In this document: positions 37,375 to 45,765 of the stretch, piece after piece
Layout: the number at the start of each line of letters is the position of its first letter
Position numbering within the stretch: the stretch's first letter is position 1
The notes under the pieces: generated by a model
Told to the model about the DNA's origin: nothing
Seen by the model: only the letters and a program-made list of their open reading frames with translations
The model's database searches: none
Program-made: the position numbers and the translations under genes
Origin: Pseudomonas sp. 7SR1
GTDB taxonomy: Bacteria > Pseudomonadota > Gammaproteobacteria > Pseudomonadales > Pseudomonadaceae
Length of the DNA: 64,000 bases
Direction: 5' to 3'
Assembly: GCF_900156465.1 (NCBI RefSeq)
Contig: NZ_LT707064.1
Span: 4,045,001 to 4,109,000 of the forward strand

Positions 37375-39549
37375 GTGTCGAACGTTGAAGAGCTACCCAG
37401 GGAAGCACTGGCGCCGAGTGAATACGAAAGCCTTGTGTCGATAGGCGCGAACGCGCTCGAAGCCATTCCCGGCGCGGTGTACCTGTGCGATCACCAGGGC
37501 TGGCTCGTGCGGTACAACAGCGAGGCCGCCCAGCTTTGGGGCCGCACGCCTGTGCTGGGGGAGAACGGCGACCGCTTCTGTGGTTCCCATCGCCTGTTCC
37601 TCACTGACGGCACCCCCCTGGCGCCCGGGGATTGCCCCATGGCCCAGGCCCTCAGCGAAGGCAGCGTGACGCGCAACCAGGAAATCATCATCCAGCGCCC
37701 GGATGGCTCGCGATTCGTGGCGCTGGTGAACATCCGGGCCCTGAGGGACCGGCAGGGCGTCATCCAGGGGGCCATCAACTGCTTCCAGGACGTCTCGGCC
37801 CATCACGCCATGGCCGAGGAGTTGCGGCGCAAGAGCGCCGACCTCGAGGACTTCTTCGAAAACAGCGCCGTGGGCCTGCATATTGTCAGTGGCGACGGGA
37901 TCATCCTGCGTGCCAACAAGGCCGAGCTGGCGCTGCTGGGCTACTCCGAGCAGGAGTACATCGGCCGTCATATCACCGACTTCCATGTCGACGAGCCGGT
38001 CATCGGCGACATCCTCCATAAACTCGCCAGCGGCCATTGCCTGGATCGTTATCCGGCGCGACTTATGGCCAAGGACGGCTCGATCAAGCATGTGGCGATC
38101 ACCTCCAACGGTCGGTTCGAGGAAGGAAAACTCTTCAATACCCGCTGCTTCACCATCGACCTGACCGGCGTGTACGCTGCCGAGACGGCGCGCCAGCAGA
38201 GCGATGACAGGCTGTCGGCGACCTACGAAGCGGCCACCATCGGCATTGCCGAGGCCGATATCCATGGCCGTCTGCTGCGTGTGAACGATGCCCTGTGCAC
38301 CATGCTGGGCCGGTCTCGCGAAGAGCTGCTGGCGATGACCTTCCTGGACTATACCCACCCGGACAGCGTCGAAGAGGATGCCGCCCAATACGAGCGGCAG
38401 GTGGCCGGCGAGCTGGACAGCTACGTCGTGCGCAAGCGGGCCTTGAAGCCGGACGGCGAGATCATCTATCTGGACGTCTACAGCTCGTCGGTCCGGGATG
38501 CCAACGGTGGGTTCTGCTACGGCGTGCGAGTGATCCAGGATGTCACGGCAGCTCGTCGAATGGAGATCCAGGTTCGCGAGAGCGAGCGGCACATGCGCAA
38601 TCTGCTCGAGGCCTTGCCAGCGGCGGTCTATACCACCGACGCGCAGGGCCGCATCACGTTCTACAATCGGGCGGCGGTCGAGCTGTCGGGCCGCACGCCG
38701 CAATTGGGCGATATGTGGTGCGTCACCTGGAAGCTGTTCAACACCGACGGCACACCCCTTGCCCACGACGAGTGCCCCATGGCGGTGGCCCTGAAGGAAA
38801 ACCGCCCGATACGAGGCGTGGAGGCCGTCGCCCAGCGTCCCGATGGCAGCCTCGTACCGTTCACCCCGTATCCCACGCCCCTGCACGACGCCGAGGGGAA
38901 CCTGGTGGGGGCGATCAACATGCTGGTGGACATCACCGAGCGCAAGCAGGCGGAAAACCGGCAGAAAACCCTGATCGACGAACTCAATCACCGGGTCAAG
39001 AACACTCTGGCCACGGTGCAATCCCTGGCGGTGCAGACGGCCCGCGATGCGAGCGATGCGAAGGACGGCTACAGGCGCTTCGAAGCAAGGCTGCTGGCGC
39101 TGTCGCGGGCGCATGACCTGCTGACGAGACGGCACTGGGGCAATACGCCCCTCGATTCCCTGGCCCAGGAGGTGCTCATGCCGGTATTCGGTCATGAGCC
39201 CGACCGTGTCACGGTCAAGGGCGAGTCCATCGATGTCGGTACCCGGGTTGCGCTGAACCTCACGATGACCCTCAACGAACTGGCGATCAACGCCCTGAAA
39301 TACGGTGCCATGTCGGTCGAGACCGGCACGGTGGCCGTCACCTGGGACCTGCAGCCCCAGGCCGATGGCACGCTGTTTACCCTGGACTGGCAAGAATCCG
39401 GCGGGCCTCCGGTCTCCGGGCCGGAGCGAGAGGGGCTGGGGTCGCGCTTGATGAAGCGTTGTATCGAGCGCGATCTGGGAGGCCACTTTGACCTGCGCTT
39501 CGTCCCGGAGGGCGTGTCCTGTCGTTTCTCGTTCCTGATCGGAGCCTAG
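37375..39549 (+). CDS. Multi-PAS HWE-type sensor histidine kinase
   Basis: A 724-residue soluble sensor kinase with four PAS domains in the first 520 residues and an HWE kinase core. The H-box is DELNHRVKNTLATVQSLAVQ, the N-box NELAINALKYGA, and WQE supplies the WxE element. PAS 1 and PAS 4 are alike, both with LF-x-TDGTPLA and a CPMA motif, suggesting internal duplication. No LOV-type Cys motif is seen, so light sensing is not indicated. The start is a GTG with GAGG 7 bases upstream. It is followed after 2 bases by a receiver-only protein. Confidence 0.92.
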   Translation: MSNVEELPREALAPSEYESLVSIGANALEAIPGAVYLCDHQGWLVRYNSEAAQLWGRTPVLGENGDRFCGSHRLFLTDGTPLAPGDCPMAQALSEGSVTRNQEIIIQRPDGSRFVALVNIRALRDRQGVIQGAINCFQDVSAHHAMAEELRRKSADLEDFFENSAVGLHIVSGDGIILRANKAELALLGYSEQEYIGRHITDFHVDEPVIGDILHKLASGHCLDRYPARLMAKDGSIKHVAITSNGRFEEGKLFNTRCFTIDLTGVYAAETARQQSDDRLSATYEAATIGIAEADIHGRLLRVNDALCTMLGRSREELLAMTFLDYTHPDSVEEDAAQYERQVAGELDSYVVRKRALKPDGEIIYLDVYSSSVRDANGGFCYGVRVIQDVTAARRMEIQVRESERHMRNLLEALPAAVYTTDAQGRITFYNRAAVELSGRTPQLGDMWCVTWKLFNTDGTPLAHDECPMAVALKENRPIRGVEAVAQRPDGSLVPFTPYPTPLHDAEGNLVGAINMLVDITERKQAENRQKTLIDELNHRVKNTLATVQSLAVQTARDASDAKDGYRRFEARLLALSRAHDLLTRRHWGNTPLDSLAQEVLMPVFGHEPDRVTVKGESIDVGTRVALNLTMTLNELAINALKYGAMSVETGTVAVTWDLQPQADGTLFTLDWQESGGPPVSGPEREGLGSRLMKRCIERDLGGHFDLRFVPEGVSCRFSFLIGA

Positions 39550-39551
39550 GC

Positions 39552-39938
39552 ATGACACCATTCGCCGGGGTCAGGGTGCTCCTTGTCGAGGACGAGGGTA
39601 CGATCGCCCTGTTGATCGAAGAGATGCTGGAAGACTTCGGTTGTGCAGTGGTGGCGTCAGTCGCCCGGTTCGCACAGGCGCTCGATGCAGCGGCGACGGT
39701 GCAGGTCGACCTGGCCATCCTGGATGTCAACCTGGCGGGAGAGCGGGTTTTTCCGGTGGCCGACATCCTGCGCAGTCGCGATATTCCCTTGCTGTTCAGC
39801 ACCGGCTACGGTCCCAGCGGCGTCCCTGCCGAATACGCCGGATACCCTGTGCTGCGCAAGCCGTTCTCGGAAAGCCAGCTGCAGCATTGCATAGCCCTTG
39901 CGCTGAAGGGCGCTGGCGAAAGCAGCGACACCGACTGA
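39552..39938 (+). CDS. Single-domain response regulator
   Basis: A 128-residue receiver domain without an output domain. The acidic pair is in LLVEDEGTIALLIEEML, the phosphoacceptor Asp in LAILDVNLAGE, and Lys in LRKPFSESQL. It is the likely partner of the HWE kinase two bases upstream and probably passes the signal on to another protein or acts as a phosphate sink. Confidence 0.92.
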   Translation: MTPFAGVRVLLVEDEGTIALLIEEMLEDFGCAVVASVARFAQALDAAATVQVDLAILDVNLAGERVFPVADILRSRDIPLLFSTGYGPSGVPAEYAGYPVLRKPFSESQLQHCIALALKGAGESSDTD

Positions 39939-39957
39939 CTCCCCGCCGTGGGTCCCA

Positions 39958-40077
39958 TCAGTTTCCAAGCCCCTGGCTGTTGCGAATCAATTCATAGGCC
40001 CGGCGCACCAGGGGATTGACAGTATGGGGCCGAATCCACAAGTGATAGGTCACGTCCGGCAGGCGCGGCAAACCAGC
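39958..40077 (-). pseudogene. Remnant of a LysR regulator, C-terminal tail only
   Basis: About 39 codons ending in a stop encode AGLPRLPDVTYHLWIRPHTV and then NPLVRRAYELIRNSQ, which reads as the last beta strand and helix of a LysR substrate-binding domain. No winged helix or remaining effector domain is found upstream; the surrounding frame is not LysR-like. The rest of the 388-base gap up to the cupin gene holds no other gene I can support. It is a decayed gene fragment, with no mobile element beside it. Confidence 0.7.
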
Positions 40078-40326
40078 GTTTACTGCCTGCGCGGGCGCGT
40101 CCCGGATTGATGCGCTTGCGATATGAGTGCTATGCAATTGACGCGGTTTATCGATCAATCACCCGAGGGTAACGTGCTTCTGTGAAATCAATTCGAGAGG
40201 CAAGCCAATGACACAGCGTCTTGACCCACCCAGCATGCCCGTCGAAGCGGCGGTGGGTATCTCCTGTTTTGCACCCCGGCCCCGTCGTCTTCTCCAGGGC
40301 ACCCGGATCCCAAGGAGCCGTCGGCC

Positions 40327-41499
40327 ATGAAAAAGACCCTGATAGGTATTGCGGTATGTGCCGCCGCGCCTTTCACCGGTGCCGTCGGTTCGGACAGTGC
40401 CGGGGAATCCCGGATGTCGCAGCAGATCAGCCGGGCGGGCAGCCAGGCGGTGGTGGCGGGCCCTGGAGAGTTTTTCACCGGGCAGGTACGTGTCGAACCG
40501 TTGTTTCCCGCGGCAGCGGATATCGATGCGTCCGGCGCTTACGTCAGCTTCGAGCCGGGCGCGCGTTCGGCCTGGCACACCCATCCCGCAGGACAACGTC
40601 TGGTGGTGGTTTCCGGTGTGGGGCTGACCCAGGAATGGGGCAAGCCGGTGCAGAGAATCCACCCGGGTGACGTGATCGTCTGTCCGCCGGGCGTAAAGCA
40701 TTGGCACGGTGCCGCACCCATGAGCGCCATGACCCACCTGGCTATCACCGGCACGGTGGATGGCAAGAACGTGGAGTGGATGGAGCAGGTCAGCGACCAG
40801 CAATACAATGCCGGCGCAACGCTGACGTCACCCGCCAGGTCGGATGCCCAGGCGGTTTCGGCAACGCTATCGGCCAAGCAACAGGCCATCCCGCTGATCG
40901 CCGCTGCCATGGCGACGAGCGACATGCCGGGCCTCGATGCGGCCTTGAACCGAGGACTGGATGCGGGCCTGACCATCAGCGAGGCGAAGGAAATCCTGGT
41001 GCAGCTCTACGCCTACAGCGGGTTTCCCCGCAGTCTCAATGCGCTTGGCGAACTGATGAAGGTGGTGGAGGCGCGCAAGCAAGATGGCGTACAGGATGAT
41101 CCGGGGCGTGAGCCCGCCCGCGCGATTCCCACTGGCGATGCGCTACTGGCAGCGGGGCGGGCCAATCAGACGCGGATTGCCGGCGCTCCCGTCCAGGGGC
41201 CCTTGTTCGACTTCGTCCCGGTAATCAACCAGTACTTGCAGACGCATCTGTTCGGAGACATTTTCGAGCGCGACAACCTGGACTGGCAAAGTCGTGAGCT
41301 GGCGACGGTTGCCGCGCTGGCCGTCACCCCCGGCGTGGAGTCGCAGCTGCGTTCGCACATGGCGGCCAGCCTGCGAGTCGGTCTGAGCGTCACGCAGTTG
41401 CGACAATTGATAGGGCTGCTGGGTGAGCAAGGGAACGCCGCTGCGGCCAGGCGTGCCACCGAAGCGCTGGACGCTGTCCAGCCCCGTCAACCGTCGTAG
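40327..41499 (+). CDS. Exported cupin/carboxymuconolactone-decarboxylase fusion protein
   Basis: A 390-residue protein: a signal peptide (MKKTLIGIAVCAAAPFTGAV), a cupin domain with AWHTHPAGQRLVVVSG and CPPGVKHWHG, then two CMD/AhpD-like helical segments (about 175-250 and 290-385). The AhpD CxxC motif is absent, so no peroxidase role is suggested. AAGGAG lies 9 bases before the ATG. The substrate is unknown. Its 3' end overlaps the convergent LysR gene by 13 bases. Confidence 0.87.
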   Translation: MKKTLIGIAVCAAAPFTGAVGSDSAGESRMSQQISRAGSQAVVAGPGEFFTGQVRVEPLFPAAADIDASGAYVSFEPGARSAWHTHPAGQRLVVVSGVGLTQEWGKPVQRIHPGDVIVCPPGVKHWHGAAPMSAMTHLAITGTVDGKNVEWMEQVSDQQYNAGATLTSPARSDAQAVSATLSAKQQAIPLIAAAMATSDMPGLDAALNRGLDAGLTISEAKEILVQLYAYSGFPRSLNALGELMKVVEARKQDGVQDDPGREPARAIPTGDALLAAGRANQTRIAGAPVQGPLFDFVPVINQYLQTHLFGDIFERDNLDWQSRELATVAALAVTPGVESQLRSHMAASLRVGLSVTQLRQLIGLLGEQGNAAAARRATEALDAVQPRQPS

Positions 41500-42380
41500 C
41501 GCAAGGCTTCGCGCAGCAGCGTGAAGGCCGGTGAGTTCTGGCGTCGGCTTGGGTAGTAGAGGTGGTAGCCGGAAAACGGTTCGCACCAATCTTCCAGTAC
41601 CCGGATCAGCCGGCCTTGCGCTACGGCGTCCTGCACCAGGTCCTCGGGCATGAAGGCCAGCCCCAACCCTGCCAGCGCAGCCTCCAGGCGCATGGCAATG
41701 GTGTTGAAGACCAGTTGGCCTTCTACCCGGACGTTCAGCTCCTGTCCGTCCTTTTCGAATTCCCAGACGTAGAGACCGCCGTGGGTCGGCATGCGAAGGT
41801 TGATGCAGTTGTGTGCCGTGAGGTCGTCAGGGATGAGAGGCTTGGCATGCCGAGCGAAATATGCCGGGGAGCCGACGACGGCCATGCGCATGTCCGCAGC
41901 GATGCGCATGGCGATCATGTCCTTGGCCACTTGCGGGCCGAGCCGCACCCCAGCATCGAACCCCTGTGCGACGATGTCGACGAACCCGTAGTCGACGATG
42001 ATTTCGATACTCAGGTCGGGGTGGTCAGGCAGCAGCCTGGCGAGAGCAGGCTGCAGGACCTTGATGGCGGAATGCTCGCCGGCGGTGATGCGCAATTTCC
42101 CGGCCGGTTTATCGCGATACTCGCTGAGCATCGCCATTTCGTTGTCGATCTCTTCGAACCGCGGTGCCACCACCCGCAGCAGATGTTCGCCCGCTTCGGT
42201 CGGCGCGACACTTCGCGTGGTACGCGACAACAGCCTGACTCCCAGCCGTTGCTCCAACTGGCGCATCGCCCGGCTCAGGGCCGGTTGCGAGAGGCCAAGC
42301 TTGGCTGCGGCCCGGGTGAAGCTGCGCTCCCGGGCCACGGCAGCGAAAATGGCGAGTTGGTCGTAGCGCTCGGTGGTCAT
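41487..42380 (-). CDS. LysR-family transcriptional regulator
   Basis: A 297-residue regulator with the N-terminal helix-turn-helix FAAVARERSFTRAAAKLGLS, then ALSRAMRQLEQRLGVRLL, and a full effector domain ending YYPSRRQNSPAFTLLREALR. It is a close paralogue of the LysR at 44071-44994 and belongs to the subfamily that usually controls nearby hydrolase and reductase genes. It converges on the cupin/CMD gene and is on the same strand as the two exported proteins upstream of it. Confidence 0.93.
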   Translation of the reverse strand: MTTERYDQLAIFAAVARERSFTRAAAKLGLSQPALSRAMRQLEQRLGVRLLSRTTRSVAPTEAGEHLLRVVAPRFEEIDNEMAMLSEYRDKPAGKLRITAGEHSAIKVLQPALARLLPDHPDLSIEIIVDYGFVDIVAQGFDAGVRLGPQVAKDMIAMRIAADMRMAVVGSPAYFARHAKPLIPDDLTAHNCINLRMPTHGGLYVWEFEKDGQELNVRVEGQLVFNTIAMRLEAALAGLGLAFMPEDLVQDAVAQGRLIRVLEDWCEPFSGYHLYYPSRRQNSPAFTLLREALRYDG

Positions 42381-42445
42381 CGATCCGTCTCTGGTATGAG
42401 CAGGGCGGGATTATGTCATCGGTGAATGGCCGGTTGGCGCAATTG

Positions 42446-43474
42446 TCACTTCAGATTGCTCTGGAAGAAGGTGGTGAGCTTGTCAAAAGGGATGAGATCG
42501 ACCCGATCGTAAAGATCGACATGGCCGGCCCCGGGGACGATGACCAGTTCTTTCGGTTGCCCCGCAAGTTTGTAAGCCTCTTCGCTGAACTCCCTGGAAT
42601 GCGCATCGGCGCCAGTGATGAACAGCACGGGGTGGGGCGAGATCGTCTCGATGTCGTTGAGTGGGTAGAAGTTCATGAACTTGATGTTGCTGGTCAGCGT
42701 CGGGTGCGTAGTGAGATCCCTGGACGAACCCGGTGGCGTGTATTCCCCACGCGGGGTGCGGTAGAAGTCGAAGAACTCGCGTTGGATCGGATGGGTATTT
42801 TCATCCAGTTGATGCACCGTGCCACTGGTGTAGAGCGTTTCACCGCCCGCGAACTCCACGCTACGCTGCTGGGTGGCCTGGGCGATGATCGCCCGGCGTT
42901 GTTCCAGCGTCTGGGAGTGCTTCAGTCCATTGCGATTGACGCCGCCCATGTCATACATGCTGACCGTGGCGATGGCTTTCATGCGCGGATCGATCTTGGC
43001 TGCGCTGATCACGAAACTGCCACTGCCACAGATGCCGAGCGCGCCGATCCGTTCCTTGTCGACATTGGGCTGGACACCGAGAAAATCCACCGCGGCACTG
43101 AAGTCTTCGGCGTACAGGTCCGGCGAGACCGCATTGCGCGGCTGCCCCTCGCTTTCGCCCCAGAACGAAAGGTCCAGGGACAGGGTGATAAAACCTCTTT
43201 GCGCCAGCTTGGTGGCATACAGATTGGCGCTCTGTTCCTTGACCGCGCCCATCGGGTGGCCTACCACGATTGCCGGATGCCGGCTCTGGTCATTGAGTTT
43301 CCTTGGAATGAACAGATTGCCTGCCACTTTCATCTGATATTGGTTCTTGAAGCTGACCTTGCGCACGATCACCTCCTTGCTGGTGTAGAAGTTATCGGCG
43401 CCGTCAGACATATCGGCCGCAGTGGCGGACAACGAGCTGAGCAGCAATGTCATTGAGGCGATGAGTCTTTTCAT
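42446..43474 (-). CDS. Exported alpha/beta hydrolase with Cys nucleophile elbow
   Basis: A 342-residue hydrolase with signal peptide (MKRLIASMTLLLSSLSATAA). The nucleophile elbow reads GICGSGS, with Cys in the position usually filled by Ser, as in dienelactone hydrolase. The acid and His can be placed in FITGADAHS and GAGHVDLYD. AGGA lies 7 bases before the ATG at 43474. Substrate unknown. It follows a cyclophilin-like exported protein on the same strand after 22 bases, so the pair is probably one unit. Confidence 0.88.
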   Translation of the reverse strand: MKRLIASMTLLLSSLSATAADMSDGADNFYTSKEVIVRKVSFKNQYQMKVAGNLFIPRKLNDQSRHPAIVVGHPMGAVKEQSANLYATKLAQRGFITLSLDLSFWGESEGQPRNAVSPDLYAEDFSAAVDFLGVQPNVDKERIGALGICGSGSFVISAAKIDPRMKAIATVSMYDMGGVNRNGLKHSQTLEQRRAIIAQATQQRSVEFAGGETLYTSGTVHQLDENTHPIQREFFDFYRTPRGEYTPPGSSRDLTTHPTLTSNIKFMNFYPLNDIETISPHPVLFITGADAHSREFSEEAYKLAGQPKELVIVPGAGHVDLYDRVDLIPFDKLTTFFQSNLK

Positions 43475-43496
43475 GGGCAATCCTGTCGATTCGGGT

Positions 43497-43946
43497 TTAT
43501 CGGTTGCGGTGAAACGTCACTTGCACACCCCGACGGCCGAGTGCCTGGGCCAGCTTCGCGGTGTCTTCCACCCGACCCAGGCGCGTGTAGGCGTAGGCGG
43601 TTTGGAAATCCAGGTAGAAGAGGACCAGGGTGTCCGTGCCGTACAGCATCAGGTCCCCGTTGCGGATCGCTCCCGGCTTGCTCTCCTGGGCCGGGAACGC
43701 CTGGGGGAGGGTGGCGTATTTCTCGTTGCGGTTGAGATCGCTCATGTCCAGCGTCAGTGGCAGTGAAGCGACAAACGCGCGAGCCGCCGCGTTGTCGGCC
43801 AGGGTGATGGCGAAACGTTGTTCGCCGACGGTCATCCACATGTCGGGTTTCTCCATTGTCGAAGCTGCCGCTGCAGCACCGTTCATGGCCAGGTGACTGG
43901 CCAGTGTGAGCACCACCGACAGCCCGCACCGCCTTGAGCCTTTCAT
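43497..43946 (-). CDS. Exported cyclophilin-like fold protein
   Basis: A 149-residue protein with signal peptide (MKGSRRCGLSVVLTLASHLA). The mature region runs from MTVGEQRFAITLADNAAARA through LPLTLDMSDLNRNEKY to GDLMLYGTDTLVLFYLDF, the pattern of the small bacterial cyclophilin-like family. Prolyl isomerase activity is not shown for this group. The start is set by the signal peptide; the ribosome binding site is weak. It is upstream of the hydrolase and divergent from a LysR gene 124 bases away, its probable regulator. Confidence 0.85.
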   Translation of the reverse strand: MKGSRRCGLSVVLTLASHLAMNGAAAAASTMEKPDMWMTVGEQRFAITLADNAAARAFVASLPLTLDMSDLNRNEKYATLPQAFPAQESKPGAIRNGDLMLYGTDTLVLFYLDFQTAYAYTRLGRVEDTAKLAQALGRRGVQVTFHRNR

Positions 43947-44070
43947 CGCAACTGCGCCTTCGCTCTTTACGTGGCGTAATGGTGACGGGGGAAGGCTGAT
44001 GCGACTAGCTAATGGATACTTAACAGGGCTATAAGCATGACTAATCAATCCCTGTCGAAGTGCTTGCGCC

Positions 44071-44994
44071 ATGGTCAGAAGAAATCTCAACGATCTGCTG
44101 TCTTTCGTCACGGTGGCCCGGGAAGGCAGTTTTACCCGCGCCGCCGGGACGCTGGGGGTCACCCAATCGGCACTGAGCCAGGCAATCAGTGGTCTGGAAG
44201 CGCGTTTGCGGATCAGGTTACTGACGCGCAATACCCGCAGCGTTTCGCCGACGGTCGCCGGGGAGCGGCTGCTGCAAGCCATCGGTAACCGCTTCGATGA
44301 GATAGAAGCCGAGCTGGACAGGCTCACGGAGCTGCGCGACAAGCCCGCCGGCACTGTTCGCATCACCTGCGGCGACCATGTCTTGCGTACGACATTGCTG
44401 CCCAAGCTCACCGGATTACTGCACCAGTACCCGGATATCAACGTCGAGTTCGACGTGAGCTACGGATTTCGGGATATCGTCGCGGACCGCTTCGATGCAG
44501 GCGTACGCCTGGGCGATACCATCGACAAGGACATGGTCGCGGTTCCCATCGGTCCCTCGTTGCGCATGGCCGCCGTTGCGTCGCCAGGGTATTTCGCCAG
44601 CCGCGCGATACCCGCAAATCCCCGGGACCTGATCGATCATCGCTGCATCAACCAGCGCATGCAGACGTCAGGTGGGCTCTATGTCTGGGATTTTGAGCGA
44701 CAAGGCGAACCCGTCAACGTGAGGGTGGACGGGCAGCTCATTTTCAATACCTCCACCCATATCGTGGAGGCAGCATTGGCGGGGCTGGGGGTCGCGTACC
44801 TGCCTGAAGAAGAGTTTGAACCGCACCTTCGAGAAGGTCGGCTGGTTCGGGTGCTGGAAGACTGGTGCCCACCGTTTCCAGGCTACTATCTGTACTACCC
44901 CAGCCGACGACAACCCTCGCCGGCGTTCACCCTGGTTGCCAACGCGCTGCGCAAACCCATCGAGGGCTCCCATGGGCCGGGCGGCGACCGGTGA
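44071..44994 (+). CDS. LysR-family transcriptional regulator
   Basis: A 307-residue regulator: helix-turn-helix FVTVAREGSFTRAAGTLGVT, then ALSQAISGLEARLRIRLL, and an effector domain that mirrors the LysR at 41487-42380 (shared YYLYYPSRRQPSPAFTLV). It is divergent from the cyclophilin-like/hydrolase pair and so is likely their regulator. It also stands 288 bases upstream of fdsG in the same direction, but fds regulators are normally divergent, so a role there is less likely. Confidence 0.93.
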   Translation: MVRRNLNDLLSFVTVAREGSFTRAAGTLGVTQSALSQAISGLEARLRIRLLTRNTRSVSPTVAGERLLQAIGNRFDEIEAELDRLTELRDKPAGTVRITCGDHVLRTTLLPKLTGLLHQYPDINVEFDVSYGFRDIVADRFDAGVRLGDTIDKDMVAVPIGPSLRMAAVASPGYFASRAIPANPRDLIDHRCINQRMQTSGGLYVWDFERQGEPVNVRVDGQLIFNTSTHIVEAALAGLGVAYLPEEEFEPHLREGRLVRVLEDWCPPFPGYYLYYPSRRQPSPAFTLVANALRKPIEGSHGPGGDR

Positions 44995-45240
44995 GCCCGG
45001 ATCTGCGCATCGTCTATTCTTAAGGCAGTGCCGGGCCGCGAGGACCCTGCGCAAAAGTCGTCGCTTTCAGGACACGTTGAGTCGTCCACGTGCAATCGCC
45101 GCCCCTTGGGAGTGGCAAGCTGTAAAGATGCCCCCGGATCAGGTGCGCCAAGACACCCGACCGGAGAGCAAGGAGGGCGACCGGATTTGCCACGCTACCG
45201 TGACGTGGACCGGACGCCGCAGCCAAGACTCCGGACGGCT

Positions 45241-45253
45241 GCCGCCAGGCGGC
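45241..45253 (+). other. GC-rich palindrome in the fds leader
   Basis: GCCGCCAGGCGGC is a perfect palindrome with a central A, 30 bases before the fdsG ATG, able to fold as a 5-bp hairpin with a CAG loop. The remaining gap (44995-45240) shows no gene or motif I can name; I could not establish a molybdenum cofactor riboswitch. Confidence 0.35.
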
Positions 45254-45282
45254 GGTATCGTTCGAGATGCCGAGGTACGTTT

Positions 45283-45765
45283 ATGCCTGATGAGACGCTT
45301 CACCTGCCTTTGATCCACAGCGTTCTGGAACGCGAGAAGGACACCCCCGGTGCCTTGCTGCCGATTCTCCACGCCATTCAGGAAGGTTGCGGGTATGTAC
45401 CTGACGCCGCCGTCCCTGAAATCGCCCATGTCCTGAACCTCAGCCAGGCTGAAGTGCGCGGTGTGATCAGCTTCTACCACGATTTCCGTACAACGCCGCC
45501 CGCGCGCCATACCCTGCGTCTGTGCCGGGCGGAGTCGTGCCAGAGCATGGGCGCCGAAGGCCTGGCCGCCCAGTTGCGCGAACACCTGTCCCTGGACGAC
45601 CACGGCACCAGCGCCGACGGCAGCATCAGTCTGCGGCCGGTCTATTGCCTGGGGGCCTGCGTCTGTTCGCCGGCCCTGGAACTGGATGGTGAACTGCATG
45701 CTCGGGTCACGCCCGAGCGCTTGCGCCAGCTGGTGACCGGTTGCCTGGAGGACGGCGCATGCTGA
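45283..45765 (+). CDS. fdsG: NAD-dependent formate dehydrogenase, gamma subunit
   Basis: A 160-residue NuoE-like subunit that carries a [2Fe-2S] cluster. Its ligands are Cys81 and Cys86 (LCRAESCQ) and Cys122 and Cys126 (YCLGACVC). The FdsABG complex oxidises formate to CO2 with NAD in the cytoplasm, and FdsG connects FMN and Fe-S chains. GAGG lies 8 bases before the ATG. The 3' end overlaps fdsB by 7 bases, so translation is coupled. Confidence 0.95.
   Translation: MPDETLHLPLIHSVLEREKDTPGALLPILHAIQEGCGYVPDAAVPEIAHVLNLSQAEVRGVISFYHDFRTTPPARHTLRLCRAESCQSMGAEGLAAQLREHLSLDDHGTSADGSISLRPVYCLGACVCSPALELDGELHARVTPERLRQLVTGCLEDGAC

Noticed and set aside
37393..39561. 722-codon open frame on the minus strand opposite the PAS kinase
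   Set aside because: Composition is typical of antisense of a GC-rich gene and no domain is recognisable; the plus-strand kinase accounts for the region.
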